From contig CALWLL010000013.1 in the NCBI GenBank assembly GCA_944381555.1, positions 1-64,000 on the forward strand: a stretch of 64,000 bases of DNA, in the 5' to 3' direction. Below the pieces are notes generated by a model. It ran no database searches. It saw only the letters and a list, made by a program, of their open reading frames with translations, and was not told the DNA's origin. Position 1 is the stretch's first letter. Each line of letters begins with the position of its first letter. Positions 42,313-52,293 of the stretch are shown here, one piece after another. The position numbers and the translations under genes were made by a program. The DNA comes from an uncultured Agathobacter sp. GTDB lineage: Bacteria; Bacillota; Clostridia; Lachnospirales; Lachnospiraceae.

Positions 42313-44409
42313 ATGTACAAGAGTTATTCATTAGAACTTGCAGGCAGAACGCTTACCGTAGACATTGGAAGAGTATGTGCACAGGCAAATGGGGCCGCTA
42401 TCTTAAGATACGGTGATACAACCGTATTATCTACAGCAACAGCAGCGGATAAGCCGCGTGATGGCGTAGATTTCTTTCCGCTTAGCGTTGAGTATGAAGA
42501 AAAGATGTATTCCGTAGGTAAAATTCCGGGAGGATTTAACAAGCGTGAAGGAAAAGCATCTGAAAATGCAATTCTTACTTCCCGTGTCATTGACCGTCCG
42601 ATGAGACCGTTGTTTCCAAAGGATTACCGTAATGATGTTACCTTAAACAACATGGTAATGTCAGTAGATCCGGAGTGCCGTCCGGAATTGGTAGCAATGA
42701 TTGGCGCTGCCTTGGTAACAACCATCTCAGACATTCCGTTTGATGGTCCATGTGCAACCACACAGATGGGTATGGTTGACGGAGAATTTGTGATTAATCC
42801 GTCACAGAAGATTTGGGATGACGGAGATTTGCAGTTGACAGTAGCTTCCACAGCGGAAAAGGTTATCATGATTGAAGCCGGAGCTAACGAGATTCCGGAA
42901 GATAAAATGATTGAGGCAATTTATAAATGTCATGATGTAAACCAGACAATCATTGCGTTTATCAATCAGATTTGTGCAGAAGCAGGAAAGCCAAAGCATG
43001 AATATGCAAGCTGTGCGATTCCGGAAGAGCTGTTCGCAGCAATCAAAGAGATTGTTACACCGGAAGAAATGGAAGAAGCTGTATTCACAGATGAAAAACA
43101 AAAGCGTGAAGAAAACATTAAGAACATTACTGCTAAATTAGAAGAAGCATTTGCAGATAACGAAGAGTGGCTAGCAATTCTTGGCGAGGCAATTTACCAG
43201 TATCAGAAGAAGACTGTTCGCAAGATGATTTTAAAAGACCACAAACGTCCGGACGGCCGTGCAGTCGATCAGATTCGTCCGCTTGCTTCAGAAGTGGACC
43301 TGATTCCGAGAGTACACGGTTCTGCTATGTTTACTCGTGGACAGACTCAGATTTGTGATGTTGTAACACTTGCTCCATTATCAGAAGTACAGAAGCTGGA
43401 TGGTTTAGATGACAACGTTACAGCTAAGAGATATATGCATCACTATAACTTCCCTGCATATTCTGTTGGTGAAACAAAAGTATCCAGAGGACCGGGACGC
43501 CGCGAAATCGGACATGGCGCTCTTGCAGAGAAGGCTCTCGTTGCGGTGCTTCCGACGGAAGAAGAATTTCCATATGCAATTCGCGCCGTTTCTGAAACGT
43601 TTGAATCAAACGGTTCAACATCTATGGCTTCTACATGTGCTTCCTGTATGGCGCTTATGGCAGCCGGTGTTCCGATTAAGGCAATGGTGGCAGGCATCTC
43701 CTGCGGTCTTGTAACAGGAGATACAGATGATGATTATATTGTACTGACGGATATTCAGGGACTTGAGGATTTCTTCGGAGACATGGACTTTAAGGTAACA
43801 GGTACTCATAAAGGTATCACAGCTATCCAGATGGACATTAAAATTCACGGTTTAACACGTCCAATCGTAGAAGAGGCTATCCGCAGAACACGCGAAGCAA
43901 GAATATATATCATGGATGAAGTTATGAGCAAAGCAATTGCAGAGCCTCGTAAAGAAGTAAGCAAGTGGGCTCCGAAGATTGAACAGATAGTGATTGATCC
44001 GGCTAAGATTGGTGATGTTGTGGGTCAGAAGGGCAAGACAATCAATGAAATCATTGCCCGTACCGGTGTTAAAATTGATATTACTGATGATGGCGCTGTT
44101 TCTGTATGCGGAACAGACAAGGATATGATTGCAAAAGCAATCGAGATGATTCAGATTATTACAACAGATTTTGAAGAAGGCCAGATTTTTACCGGCGTTG
44201 TAACAAGCATAAAGGAATTTGGCGCATTTATTGAATTTGCTCCTGGAAAAGAAGGAATGGTTCATATTTCCAAGATTGCAAAAGAAAGAATCAATCATGT
44301 AGAAGACGTTCTTACACTTGGAGATAAAGTAAAATGCATCTGCATCGGAAAAGATAAAATGGGAAGAATCAGCTTCTCAATCAAAGATGTTCCGGCAGAA
44401 AACGAATAA
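42313..44409 (+). CDS. pnp: Polyribonucleotide nucleotidyltransferase (PNPase)
   Basis: 3'-to-5' phosphorolytic exoribonuclease of mRNA decay. 698 residues, normal length: two RNase PH domains (about 10-225 and 310-540) separated by a helical domain, then a KH domain (about 555-615; GDVVGQKGKTINEI) and an S1 domain (about 620-690). RGQTQICDV and the catalytic region with DIQGLEDFFGDMDFKVTGT are intact. AAGGAG precedes the ATG; the leader carries a long hairpin. Confidence 0.98.
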   Translation: MYKSYSLELAGRTLTVDIGRVCAQANGAAILRYGDTTVLSTATAADKPRDGVDFFPLSVEYEEKMYSVGKIPGGFNKREGKASENAILTSRVIDRPMRPLFPKDYRNDVTLNNMVMSVDPECRPELVAMIGAALVTTISDIPFDGPCATTQMGMVDGEFVINPSQKIWDDGDLQLTVASTAEKVIMIEAGANEIPEDKMIEAIYKCHDVNQTIIAFINQICAEAGKPKHEYASCAIPEELFAAIKEIVTPEEMEEAVFTDEKQKREENIKNITAKLEEAFADNEEWLAILGEAIYQYQKKTVRKMILKDHKRPDGRAVDQIRPLASEVDLIPRVHGSAMFTRGQTQICDVVTLAPLSEVQKLDGLDDNVTAKRYMHHYNFPAYSVGETKVSRGPGRREIGHGALAEKALVAVLPTEEEFPYAIRAVSETFESNGSTSMASTCASCMALMAAGVPIKAMVAGISCGLVTGDTDDDYIVLTDIQGLEDFFGDMDFKVTGTHKGITAIQMDIKIHGLTRPIVEEAIRRTREARIYIMDEVMSKAIAEPRKEVSKWAPKIEQIVIDPAKIGDVVGQKGKTINEIIARTGVKIDITDDGAVSVCGTDKDMIAKAIEMIQIITTDFEEGQIFTGVVTSIKEFGAFIEFAPGKEGMVHISKIAKERINHVEDVLTLGDKVKCICIGKDKMGRISFSIKDVPAENE

Positions 44410-44417
44410 GAATCCGT

Positions 44418-44449
44418 AAGAGACTGCACAAAATGCGGTCTCTTTTTCG
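44418..44449 (+). terminator. pnp terminator
   Basis: AAGAGACTGC (44418-44427) pairs with 44435-44444 (one wobble), followed by TTTTTCG. Confidence 0.8.
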
Positions 44450-44473
44450 TATCAGAACACGCAAAGGTTTCTT

Positions 44474-45373
44474 GTGGAATATTCTAGAATAAGAAGTTTT
44501 CGAAATGGCAGTGAGATGGATAGAGTAAAGCAGCTTGTAAATGCAAATATGGTTTACCGTAATGGTTATACGGGAAGAGGCGTCAGAATAGCCCTCTTAG
44601 ATACAGGAGTATTTCAGCATAGAGAATTAGAACAAAAAATTATTTTTTTTAAAGATTACGTTAATAATAAAGAAAAGTGTTATGATGATAATGGGCATGG
44701 AACACATATTGCCGGAATCATATGCGCAAAAGAATGCGGCATGGCGCCTGGCGCAGAACTGCTTGTTTTTAAAATTCTTGACAAAAAGGGAAATGGAAAC
44801 ACGCAGGATGCATTAAAGGCATTGGACTGGATACATCAGAATCACAGAATATACAATATTAAAATCCTGAATTTTTCTATGGGTTATATGCCTAATGCAA
44901 ATATAAAATTACAAAATCAATTAATCGAAAAGCTGGATATGATTTGGGATGAAGGGGTTATTGTAGTAACTGCCGCAGGCAACAACGGACCGCAGGAAAA
45001 TTCCATTACAGTTCCGGGAATCTCAAGAAAAGTGATTACCGTTGGTGTTAGCGATGAAGATAATACTGATTCAAAGAAGGAACAAGGATATGGCGGAAGA
45101 GGGCCTACCTCCTGCTGCATTGTAAAACCGGAAATCCTTGCACCCGGAACGAACGTTTTAAGTCTCTCTAATATAGAAAATAAATATGTTAAAAAGAGCG
45201 GTACTTCTATGGCTGCGCCTGTTGTAAGCGGAGCGCTGGCTTTGGCATTGGAAAAGAAAAAGAATATAGAGCCTGCGGAAATGAAATTACTTTTATATGA
45301 TACCGTAAAAAACAGGAAAAAAAATCAGGCATGGGGAGTTCTTGATGTTGATAATCTGATGAAAATGCTATAG
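44474..45373 (+). CDS. Subtilisin-family (S8) serine protease without signal peptide
   Basis: 299-residue peptidase with a complete catalytic triad: D43 (LLDTGV), H75 (NGHGTHIAG) and S245 (GTSMAAP), plus the oxyanion Asn in AAGNNGP. There is no signal peptide or large propeptide, which suggests an intracellular (ISP-like) protease. The GTG start at 44474 has AAAGG six bases upstream; an internal ATG at 44516 is a fallback. It lies 64 bases after pnp and runs into cls with minimal spacing. The substrate is unknown. Confidence 0.87.
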   Translation: MEYSRIRSFRNGSEMDRVKQLVNANMVYRNGYTGRGVRIALLDTGVFQHRELEQKIIFFKDYVNNKEKCYDDNGHGTHIAGIICAKECGMAPGAELLVFKILDKKGNGNTQDALKALDWIHQNHRIYNIKILNFSMGYMPNANIKLQNQLIEKLDMIWDEGVIVVTAAGNNGPQENSITVPGISRKVITVGVSDEDNTDSKKEQGYGGRGPTSCCIVKPEILAPGTNVLSLSNIENKYVKKSGTSMAAPVVSGALALALEKKKNIEPAEMKLLLYDTVKNRKKNQAWGVLDVDNLMKML

Positions 45374-45397
45374 AATGTGTTCTGGAGGCACTTTAAG

Positions 45398-46939
45398 ATG
45401 AAAAAGGTTTTGAAAAAATTGACGAGCAGATTAGTTATAACAGCATTTATTATATTGATACAGTTTGGATGGATTGCCTATACGTTATACACAGCATCAG
45501 AAGTCAATCCTCTGATTAAGTTGGGCTTGCGTGTGATTTCCGTAATTTTCGCGCTGTATGTGGTATATAAGCATATCAAGAGTTCCAATAAGCTCTCATG
45601 GGTTTTCTTGATTTTGTTTGCCCCGATCATTGGTGTGCCATGCTATTTCCTGTTCGGACGCTCAGAAATGACCAAGAATTTCCGTGAGAGAATGAATGCT
45701 GTTGTCGATATGGTTGCTCCGCTTCGCATCAGACAGGAGCAGGTGGAAGAGCATCTTCTGGCAACAGACCGGATTGCATCAAAGCAGTCTTCCTATATTC
45801 GAAATGTGGGCAATTATCCGGTTTATATGGAGCAAGATTCCAAATACTATAAAACAGGAGAAGAAGTTTTTCCTGATATGTTAGAAGATTTGAAGAATGC
45901 GAAGAATTTCATTTTTATTGAATTTTTCATTATGGAAAAAGGTATAATGTTTGATTCGATAGTGGATGTACTGGAAGAAAAGGCGAGGGAAGGCGTACAG
46001 GTCCGTTTGATTTATGATGATATGGGATGTGTGGATAAACTGCCCCCGCGCTATTACCATATTCTTCAGAAGTGTGGTATTCATTGTGCATGCTTTAATC
46101 CATTTCGTCCGTTTTTATCAATTGTAATGAATAACCGTGACCATCGTAAAATTATGGTGATTGACGGGAAAATTGCATATACCGGAGGGATTAATCTTGC
46201 AGATGAGTATATCAATGAGATAGAACGTTTTGGATATTGGAAGGATGCGGCCGTTCGTATAACAGGTGATTGTGTATGGAACTTTACCTCCATGTTTCTT
46301 GAAATGTGGAGTTATATCACAAAGGGAACGGAAGATTATAATAAATTTAAGGTGGTTTCCAATGATAATACTGCATTGATAGATGCTCAAAAAGGGTTTA
46401 TTCAGCCATATGGAGACAGTCCGCTGGATAAAAAGTGTATCGGAGAAGCGGTATATTTGAACCTGATTAATAATGCCTGCAAATATGTATATATTTTCAC
46501 TCCATATCTGATTATCGGCGAAGAATTAACGACGTCTTTGGTAAATGCGGCGCAGAGTGGGGTGGATGTTCGTATTGTAACACCTGCAATTCCGGACAAG
46601 AAGATGGTTTTTCTGGTTACACAGGCAAACTATGAGAATTTAATTCGCGGCGGAGTAAGAATTTATCAGTATACACCGGGTTTTATTCATTCCAAATGTT
46701 TTGTTGTAGATGATGAGTATGCTTCTGTGGGAACGGTAAATCTCGATTTCCGAAGTCTGTATTTACATTTTGAGTGCGGAACATGGATGTATAAAACGGA
46801 TTGCGTTATGCAGGTAAAAGAAGATGCTCTTGAAACCTTTGCAGTCAGCAGAGAGATTACTTTGAAGGAATGTGAGAATAATAATGTTTTCTTCCAATTG
46901 GTGCTTAGCGTGCTTCGTCTGTTTGCACCTTTACTCTAG
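45398..46939 (+). CDS. cls: Cardiolipin synthase
   Basis: Membrane phospholipase-D-family enzyme making cardiolipin from two phosphatidylglycerols. 513 residues with two N-terminal transmembrane segments (about 10-60) and two HKD motifs, HRKIMVIDGKIAYTGG (about 250) and HSKCFVVDDEYASVG (about 430). Start 45398 has GGAGG nine bases upstream; the in-frame GTG at 45377 precedes that site. Probably co-transcribed with the protease gene. Confidence 0.93.
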   Translation: MKKVLKKLTSRLVITAFIILIQFGWIAYTLYTASEVNPLIKLGLRVISVIFALYVVYKHIKSSNKLSWVFLILFAPIIGVPCYFLFGRSEMTKNFRERMNAVVDMVAPLRIRQEQVEEHLLATDRIASKQSSYIRNVGNYPVYMEQDSKYYKTGEEVFPDMLEDLKNAKNFIFIEFFIMEKGIMFDSIVDVLEEKAREGVQVRLIYDDMGCVDKLPPRYYHILQKCGIHCACFNPFRPFLSIVMNNRDHRKIMVIDGKIAYTGGINLADEYINEIERFGYWKDAAVRITGDCVWNFTSMFLEMWSYITKGTEDYNKFKVVSNDNTALIDAQKGFIQPYGDSPLDKKCIGEAVYLNLINNACKYVYIFTPYLIIGEELTTSLVNAAQSGVDVRIVTPAIPDKKMVFLVTQANYENLIRGGVRIYQYTPGFIHSKCFVVDDEYASVGTVNLDFRSLYLHFECGTWMYKTDCVMQVKEDALETFAVSREITLKECENNNVFFQLVLSVLRLFAPLL

Positions 46940-47023
46940 AAAACGTAAGAAGAGAAGGCTTGAATTTTTGGATATGGCAAGGTATACTAACCTAGCGGCA
47001 AAAATTGAGTGAAGGATTAAGAC

Positions 47024-47767
47024 ATGGATATGACAGTAAAACTGCAGGTGTTTGAAGGCCCGTTGGACCTGTTGCTGCATCTGCTTGATAAGAATAAAGT
47101 TAATATTTATGATATTCCAATCGTAGAGATTACCAATCAGTATATGGAATATATCGCTGAGATGAAGCGGCGTGATTTAAATATACTAAGTGAATTTCTG
47201 GTGATGGCTGCGACGTTAATCGATATTAAGTCAAAAATGCTTCTGCCTTCTACCGGAGAGGAGGAGGAAGAGGAAGAAGATCCTAGAAATGAACTGGTCC
47301 AGCAGTTATTGGAATATAAGATGTACAAATGTATGGCTTATGAATTAAAAGACCGGCAGATGGATGCCTCCCGCATTTTATTTAAAGAGCCGACTATTCC
47401 CAAAGAAGTTCTGGCATACGAAGAGCCAATCAATATGGAGGAACTGATTTCGGATGTAACCCTTGCAAAATTAAATGAGATTTTCAAGAGTATCATGAAG
47501 AAGCAGGTGGATAAAATTGACCCTGTTCGTTCAAAGTTTGGCAAAATTCAGAAGGAAGAAGTATCTTTAGAAGAAAAGATGGCGTATCTGGAGGATTATG
47601 CTGCGCATCATAAGTACTTTAGCTTCCGCAATTTGTTAGAAGCACAGAGCGGCAAGGTTGAGATTATTGTGACATTCCTTGCGGTTTTAGAGTTGATGAA
47701 GATGGGCAGAATCTATATTTCTCAGGAACGTATTTTTGATGATATAAAGATTGAATCGAGGATATAG
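47024..47767 (+). CDS. scpA: Segregation and condensation protein A
   Basis: Kleisin of the SMC-ScpAB condensin, bridging the SMC heads. 247 residues with the family start VFEGPLDLLLHLLDKNKVNIYDIPI, an acidic stretch (EEEEEEED near 80) and a C-terminal winged helix (about 170-245). The ribosome site AAGGA is seven bases upstream. scpB follows after two bases. Confidence 0.94.
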   Translation: MDMTVKLQVFEGPLDLLLHLLDKNKVNIYDIPIVEITNQYMEYIAEMKRRDLNILSEFLVMAATLIDIKSKMLLPSTGEEEEEEEDPRNELVQQLLEYKMYKCMAYELKDRQMDASRILFKEPTIPKEVLAYEEPINMEELISDVTLAKLNEIFKSIMKKQVDKIDPVRSKFGKIQKEEVSLEEKMAYLEDYAAHHKYFSFRNLLEAQSGKVEIIVTFLAVLELMKMGRIYISQERIFDDIKIESRI

Positions 47768-47769
47768 AA

Positions 47770-48336
47770 ATGGAAAAAAAATATCATGCAATTATAGAAG
47801 CAATTTTGTTTGCTATGGGGGAATCGGTAGAACTTGGCAAAATTGCCGAAGTAATTGAATTGGATAAAAAAGAAACAAAAAGAATCATTGATGAGATGAT
47901 GGAAGAATGGAATCATTCAGACAGAGGAATTACTATCATGGAATTCGATGGTGCATATCAGATGTGTACCAAATCCGAAATGTATGAGTACCTGATTAAG
48001 ATTGCAAAACAGCCAAAGCATCGCGTGCTTACTGATGTTTTGTTAGAGACTTTATCCATAATTGCCTACAAGCAGCCGGTCACGAAGGCTGAAATTGAGA
48101 AAATCAGGGGTGTGTCCTGCGACCATGCAGTAAACAAGCTGGTAGAATATAACCTTGTATGCGAGCTTGGACGTTTAGACGCACCGGGAAGGCCGTTATT
48201 ATTTGGTACAACAGAAGAATTTTTAAGAAACTTTGGCGTAAATTCAATCGATAACCTCCCGGTCCTTAATCCTGTACAGATAGAAGAATTCAAACAAGAA
48301 GCGGAAGCCGAAATGAATGTAACATTAGATGTTTAA
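47770..48336 (+). CDS. scpB: Segregation and condensation protein B
   Basis: Winged-helix partner that dimerises and stabilises ScpA in the condensin complex. 188 residues. Blocks IIEAILFAMGESVEL, ETLSIIAYKQPVTKAEIEKIRGVS and LGRLDAPGRPLLFGTTEEFL are typical. It is translationally coupled to scpA and leads directly into the carboxypeptidase gene. Confidence 0.95.
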   Translation: MEKKYHAIIEAILFAMGESVELGKIAEVIELDKKETKRIIDEMMEEWNHSDRGITIMEFDGAYQMCTKSEMYEYLIKIAKQPKHRVLTDVLLETLSIIAYKQPVTKAEIEKIRGVSCDHAVNKLVEYNLVCELGRLDAPGRPLLFGTTEEFLRNFGVNSIDNLPVLNPVQIEEFKQEAEAEMNVTLDV

Positions 48337-48393
48337 ATGTTTCATAGAAACAAGCTGGATAATCATATATATTTCATGAAAGGTGGGATATGT

Positions 48394-49596
48394 ATGGTTA
48401 TTTTTTTATGTAGAAAACGAATTTTAATAGTGGCTGTAGTGTGTACGGTTTTATTGGGAGGACTTTTTCCGGCAGAAATCTATGGAGATAACGGGCTTTC
48501 TATGTATTCTGGAAGTTATGCTTTAACAGATGCTGCAACAGGACGTGTGCTGACAGGAAAAAATGAAACAAATCCTATGGCAAATGCCAGTACTACCAAG
48601 ATTCTGACATGCATTATAGCGTTAGAAAACTGCGATATGAATGAAACAGTTACAATATCTGACAATGCGGCCGCACAGCCAAGGGTGCGGCTTGGTGTGC
48701 AAAAGGGAGAGACATATCCTTTGAAGGATATGTTGTATGCATTGATGTTAGAATCCTATAACGATTGTGCGGTGGCAATTGCAGAGCATGTAGCAGGAAG
48801 CGTGGAAGATTTCGCTGGGATGATGAATGAAAAAGCGCTCGAAATTGGTTGTAAGGATACGAATTTTATTACGCCAAATGGTTTGGACGCAGAAACGGAA
48901 AGTGATTTTCATCATACAACAGCAGAAGATTTATGTAAAATTATGGCGTACTGTGTATGGGAATCTCCAAAGAAAGACCTCTTTCTGGAAATTACGCAGA
49001 CAAGAAGCTACAATGGGTTTGTGAACCGTAATAGTTTTCTGGATCAGATGGATGGAGTGTTATCGGGAAAAACAGGCTTTACTTCAAAGGCAGGGTATTG
49101 TTATGTTGCGGCATTTGAAAGAGATGGGGAGAAGTACTGTATCGCGTTGTTGGCGTGCGGCTGGCCGAACAATAAGAATTATAAGTGGAAGGATGCTGCC
49201 AATTTACTAAATTACGGAATGGAAAACTATGCGCTCAAGAAGATAGAAGCAGAAGAAATCGTGGAAGGAATACGAATGGATGGATATGTGGGAGAGATGG
49301 ACTTTCAAAATATCAATCAGGATATGACCTTGCAGGTAAGCGGAGTAAGTGATGTGTTAGAGGTTCTTTTGGCAGAGGATGAATCTGTTCAAAGGGAAAT
49401 CGTGTTGTATACAGATGCAGAGCTTCCGATTGAAAACGGGCAGGTTATGGGCATCTGTAACTACTATATAGAAGACATTCTGCTTGACAGTGTATACCTT
49501 GTGGCGGAGGCTGATTCCGGACAATGGACGCTTCAAAAAGTAATAAAAATGATAATAATGGAATTTTTGACATTTTCTTCACAAAGCGGCTTGTAA
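48394..49596 (+). CDS. D-alanyl-D-alanine carboxypeptidase (PBP5/DacF type)
   Basis: Low-molecular-weight penicillin-binding protein that trims the terminal D-Ala of peptidoglycan. 400 residues with a signal peptide (about 1-28). The active-site motifs are STTK (ANASTTKILT), SYN (ESYNDC) and KTG (SGKTGFTSKAG), followed by a C-terminal beta domain and a hydrophobic end that could anchor it. Start 48394 has AAAGGTGGGA upstream; the frame is open further back but without a signal-like start. Its stop overlaps the -35 of the next operon's promoter. Confidence 0.92.
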   Translation: MVIFLCRKRILIVAVVCTVLLGGLFPAEIYGDNGLSMYSGSYALTDAATGRVLTGKNETNPMANASTTKILTCIIALENCDMNETVTISDNAAAQPRVRLGVQKGETYPLKDMLYALMLESYNDCAVAIAEHVAGSVEDFAGMMNEKALEIGCKDTNFITPNGLDAETESDFHHTTAEDLCKIMAYCVWESPKKDLFLEITQTRSYNGFVNRNSFLDQMDGVLSGKTGFTSKAGYCYVAAFERDGEKYCIALLACGWPNNKNYKWKDAANLLNYGMENYALKKIEAEEIVEGIRMDGYVGEMDFQNINQDMTLQVSGVSDVLEVLLAEDESVQREIVLYTDAELPIENGQVMGICNYYIEDILLDSVYLVAEADSGQWTLQKVIKMIIMEFLTFSSQSGL

Positions 49597-49619
49597 ATAA
49601 ATCATGCTTGTACTATAAT
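49591..49619 (+). promoter_or_regulatory. Promoter of the carboxyltransferase/Na+ pump operon
   Basis: TTGTAA (49591-49596), 17-base spacer, TATAAT (49614-49619), about 45 bases before the first gene. Confidence 0.75.
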
Positions 49620-49663
49620 GTATTTAGTGAAATTTGTGATTTTTTTAAGATGGAGGTCGTAAG

Positions 49664-51034
49664 ATGAGTACTAATAATCTAAGCTTGGCAATGCAGCGCA
49701 TTACCAAGTTAGTCGATGAGAACAGTTTCATGGAAATCGGTTCTCTCGTAACAGCACGCAGCACAGATTTTAATCTTGCTTCAAAAAAAGCACCTTCCGA
49801 TGGTGTAATTACCGGACACGGATTGGTAAATGGCAGCCTCGTTTTTGTTTACAGTCAGGATGCATCCGTATTAAACGGTACAATCGGAGAAATGCACGCT
49901 AAGAAAATTGCTAATGTATATGATATGGCAATGAAAATGGGCGCTCCGGTTATCGGACTTATTGATTGCGGTGGAATCCGCCTTCAGGAGTCTGTTGATG
50001 CCTTAGAAGGCTTCGGACAGATTTACTCAAAGCAGGTGGAGGCTTTTGGCCTTGTTCCACAGATTTGTGGTATCTTCGGAAACTGTGGAGGCGGACTTTC
50101 AGTAGTTCCTGCTCTTTGCGACTTTGCTTTCATTGAGAATAAAGGCAAAATGTTTATCAATTCACCGGATGCCGTAGCAGGCAACCGGGTGGAGAAGTGC
50201 GATACAGCCTGCGCTTCATTCCAGGCAGAAGAAAATGGTTGTATCGATATGGTGGGAAGTGAAGATGAAATCATTGCAAGCATGCGTGATCTTATCTCTA
50301 TGCTGCCGCTAAATTGCGAAAGTGATATATATACAGATGACTGCGAAGATGATTTGAATCGTGTATGTCAGGGTTTAAGCGCAGCAGAACCAAGATATAC
50401 ATTGTCTGAGATTTCTGACAGCAATGTATTTTTTGAAACAAAGACCGGTTATGCAAAAGATATGGTAACAGGCTTTATCAAACTAAATGGTATGACAGTT
50501 GGCGCGGTAGCAAATGCTCAAAGAGAAAACGGGGAATTTGTTCTTACTGCAAAAGGCTGTGAGAAAGCGGCTGAGTTCGTTCATTTCTGTGATGCGTTCG
50601 GAATTCCGGTACTTACACTTACCAATGTAAATGGATTCTGCAACTGCAAGTGTGCAGAAAAGAAGCTTGCAAAAGCTCTTGCAGCCTATACATATGCGCT
50701 TTCCAGCGCGACATGTGCTAAAGTAAACCTTATTACAGGACAAGCATTCGGAAGTGCTTATACAATCATGAATTCAAAATCTTTAGGCGCTGACTTTGTT
50801 TATGCATGGTCCGATGCTAAGGTTGGTATGATGGAAGCTTCTATGGCTGCTAAGATTATGTATCCGGATGCTGATGCAGAAGAACTGAAAGTAAAGGCTT
50901 CTGAATATGACAGCTTACAGTCAAATATCATGTCTGCCGCCGCCAGAGGCTATGTTGACTTAGTAATGGATCCGGCAGATACCAGAAAATACTTGGTTGC
51001 CGCATTTGAAATGCTGTACACTAAATGCGTATAA
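49664..51034 (+). CDS. Carboxyltransferase, acyl-CoA type (12S/MmdA-like)
   Basis: 456-residue crotonase-fold carboxyltransferase that moves CO2 between biotin and an acyl-CoA (methylmalonyl-, malonyl- or propionyl-CoA in relatives). Both halves are visible: an N-terminal half with DGVITGHGLVNG, IDCGGIRLQES and FGNCGGGLSVVP, and a C-terminal half with GFCNCKCAEKKLAKALAAY and GQAFGSAYTIMNSKSLGAD. It is shorter than the 500-520 usual for MmdA. First gene of an operon with gamma, biotin carrier, beta and a 5S-type carboxyltransferase. The acyl-CoA substrate is not determined. Confidence 0.85.
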   Translation: MSTNNLSLAMQRITKLVDENSFMEIGSLVTARSTDFNLASKKAPSDGVITGHGLVNGSLVFVYSQDASVLNGTIGEMHAKKIANVYDMAMKMGAPVIGLIDCGGIRLQESVDALEGFGQIYSKQVEAFGLVPQICGIFGNCGGGLSVVPALCDFAFIENKGKMFINSPDAVAGNRVEKCDTACASFQAEENGCIDMVGSEDEIIASMRDLISMLPLNCESDIYTDDCEDDLNRVCQGLSAAEPRYTLSEISDSNVFFETKTGYAKDMVTGFIKLNGMTVGAVANAQRENGEFVLTAKGCEKAAEFVHFCDAFGIPVLTLTNVNGFCNCKCAEKKLAKALAAYTYALSSATCAKVNLITGQAFGSAYTIMNSKSLGADFVYAWSDAKVGMMEASMAAKIMYPDADAEELKVKASEYDSLQSNIMSAAARGYVDLVMDPADTRKYLVAAFEMLYTKCV

Positions 51035-51052
51035 GATAGAAAGGTGATGTTT

Positions 51053-51796
51053 ATGAAGAAAAAAATAGCTTTATTTTTAAGCGTTCTTTCTGTCGTGATG
51101 ATGCTTGGAGCATGTGGAACGGAAGATTCTGCTGCGGCAGATTACAACGGTGTCACATATGAGGAATTAGAAACACAAGCAGAAAGCTTCGGTACAGCAT
51201 TAAAGGGAGCTACCGCAGAGGAAGTTCAGGAAGCTCTTGAATACTACGAGAGTTATGGTGATGAAGGTGCAGTCTATGTTGATTTATGCGAACAGTGGGT
51301 TGCGGCTATGGAAGTTGCGGGTGACTTTGTAGAAATAAAAGAAGACAGCTTTAAGGTTGAAAAATCCGGTAAGACATTAACCACAGATATAACGCTTGTA
51401 TTTGAAGAAAGAGATGTTACATTTCGTTTGGTATACAAATATCATGATATGACTCTGACCGGTGTTACCGTTGAACCAGTATACACCTTGTCCGAGAAAA
51501 TGGTTAAGGCAGCCTTAAATACCGTTATTTGTATGAGTATTGTATTCGCAGTGCTTATCTTTATCAGTCTGATTATTAGCTGCTTTAAGATTTTCCCATA
51601 CTTAGAAGCTAAGAAAAAAGGTAATACTGCTAAGAATACAGAAGCAAAAAATGAAATTGTGACACAGACAGAACCAAGAACAGAACAGCAGAATACAGCA
51701 GATGCAGAACTGGTTGCTGTTATTGCTGCTGCAATCGCAGCATATGAAGGAACTTCTACAAGCGGCTTTGTAGTACGTTCTATCAGAAGAAGATAA
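51053..51796 (+). CDS. OadG-like gamma subunit with lipoprotein signal
   Basis: 247-residue membrane-attached protein. A lipobox (VMMLGACG, Cys about 21) suggests a lipidated N-terminus and an exported domain of about 120 residues. A single transmembrane helix (about 155-180) and a Lys-rich cytoplasmic stretch follow. The final block VAVIAAAIAAYEG...FVVRSIRRR is the C-terminal signature of gamma subunits of sodium-pump decarboxylases, which hold the complex together. The extracytoplasmic domain is an addition absent from short OadG proteins. Confidence 0.75.
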   Translation: MKKKIALFLSVLSVVMMLGACGTEDSAAADYNGVTYEELETQAESFGTALKGATAEEVQEALEYYESYGDEGAVYVDLCEQWVAAMEVAGDFVEIKEDSFKVEKSGKTLTTDITLVFEERDVTFRLVYKYHDMTLTGVTVEPVYTLSEKMVKAALNTVICMSIVFAVLIFISLIISCFKIFPYLEAKKKGNTAKNTEAKNEIVTQTEPRTEQQNTADAELVAVIAAAIAAYEGTSTSGFVVRSIRRR

Positions 51797-51813
51797 TTCA
51801 GGAGGAAATTGAA

Positions 51814-52272
51814 ATGAAAAATTATACAATTACAGTGAATGGAAACGTTTATGATGTTACTGTAGAAGAAAATGGGAGCGTAGCTACACCTGCTGTGGCT
51901 CCAAGAAGAGCAGCAGCTCCGGCACCAGCTCCAGCTCCGGCACCAGCTCCAGTTCCGGCAGCAGCGCCAGCTCCGGCACCAGCACCAGCACCGGCAGCAG
52001 CACCAGCGCCAACGCCAGCAGCTCCGGCACCAGCTCCGGCTGCAAGCACAGGAGCAGGAAGCATTAAAATCGAAGCAGGCGCTGCAGGTAAAATCTTTAA
52101 GCTTGAAAAGAAAGTGGGAGAGCAGGTGTCCAGAGGAGAGGCTGTTCTTATACTTGAAGCAATGAAGATGGAAATTCCGGTCGTTGCTCCGGAAGACGGA
52201 ACAGTAGCAAGCATCAATGTAGCTGTAGGTGATATGGTTGAAGCAGGTGCATTACTTGCAACATTAAACTAA
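51814..52272 (+). CDS. Biotin carboxyl carrier protein
   Basis: 152-residue carrier with a short N-terminal beta segment (KNYTITVNGNVYDV), a flexible Ala/Pro linker (about 28-78) and a C-terminal biotinyl domain (about 82-152). The biotinylated lysine is K118 in EAMKME. It shuttles carboxyl groups between the carboxyltransferase subunit(s) and the beta pump. Its place between gamma and beta matches the family order (MmdC/OadA-C equivalents). Confidence 0.93.
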   Translation: MKNYTITVNGNVYDVTVEENGSVATPAVAPRRAAAPAPAPAPAPAPVPAAAPAPAPAPAPAAAPAPTPAAPAPAPAASTGAGSIKIEAGAAGKIFKLEKKVGEQVSRGEAVLILEAMKMEIPVVAPEDGTVASINVAVGDMVEAGALLATLN

Positions 52273-52293
52273 TCTCCGGGGAGGGAATTTATT

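Noticed and set aside
51849-52217. Long Ala/Gly-rich reading frame on the minus strand
   Set aside because: It is the antisense shadow of the Ala/Pro linker of the biotin carrier; it has no ribosome site, and the sense gene is certain.
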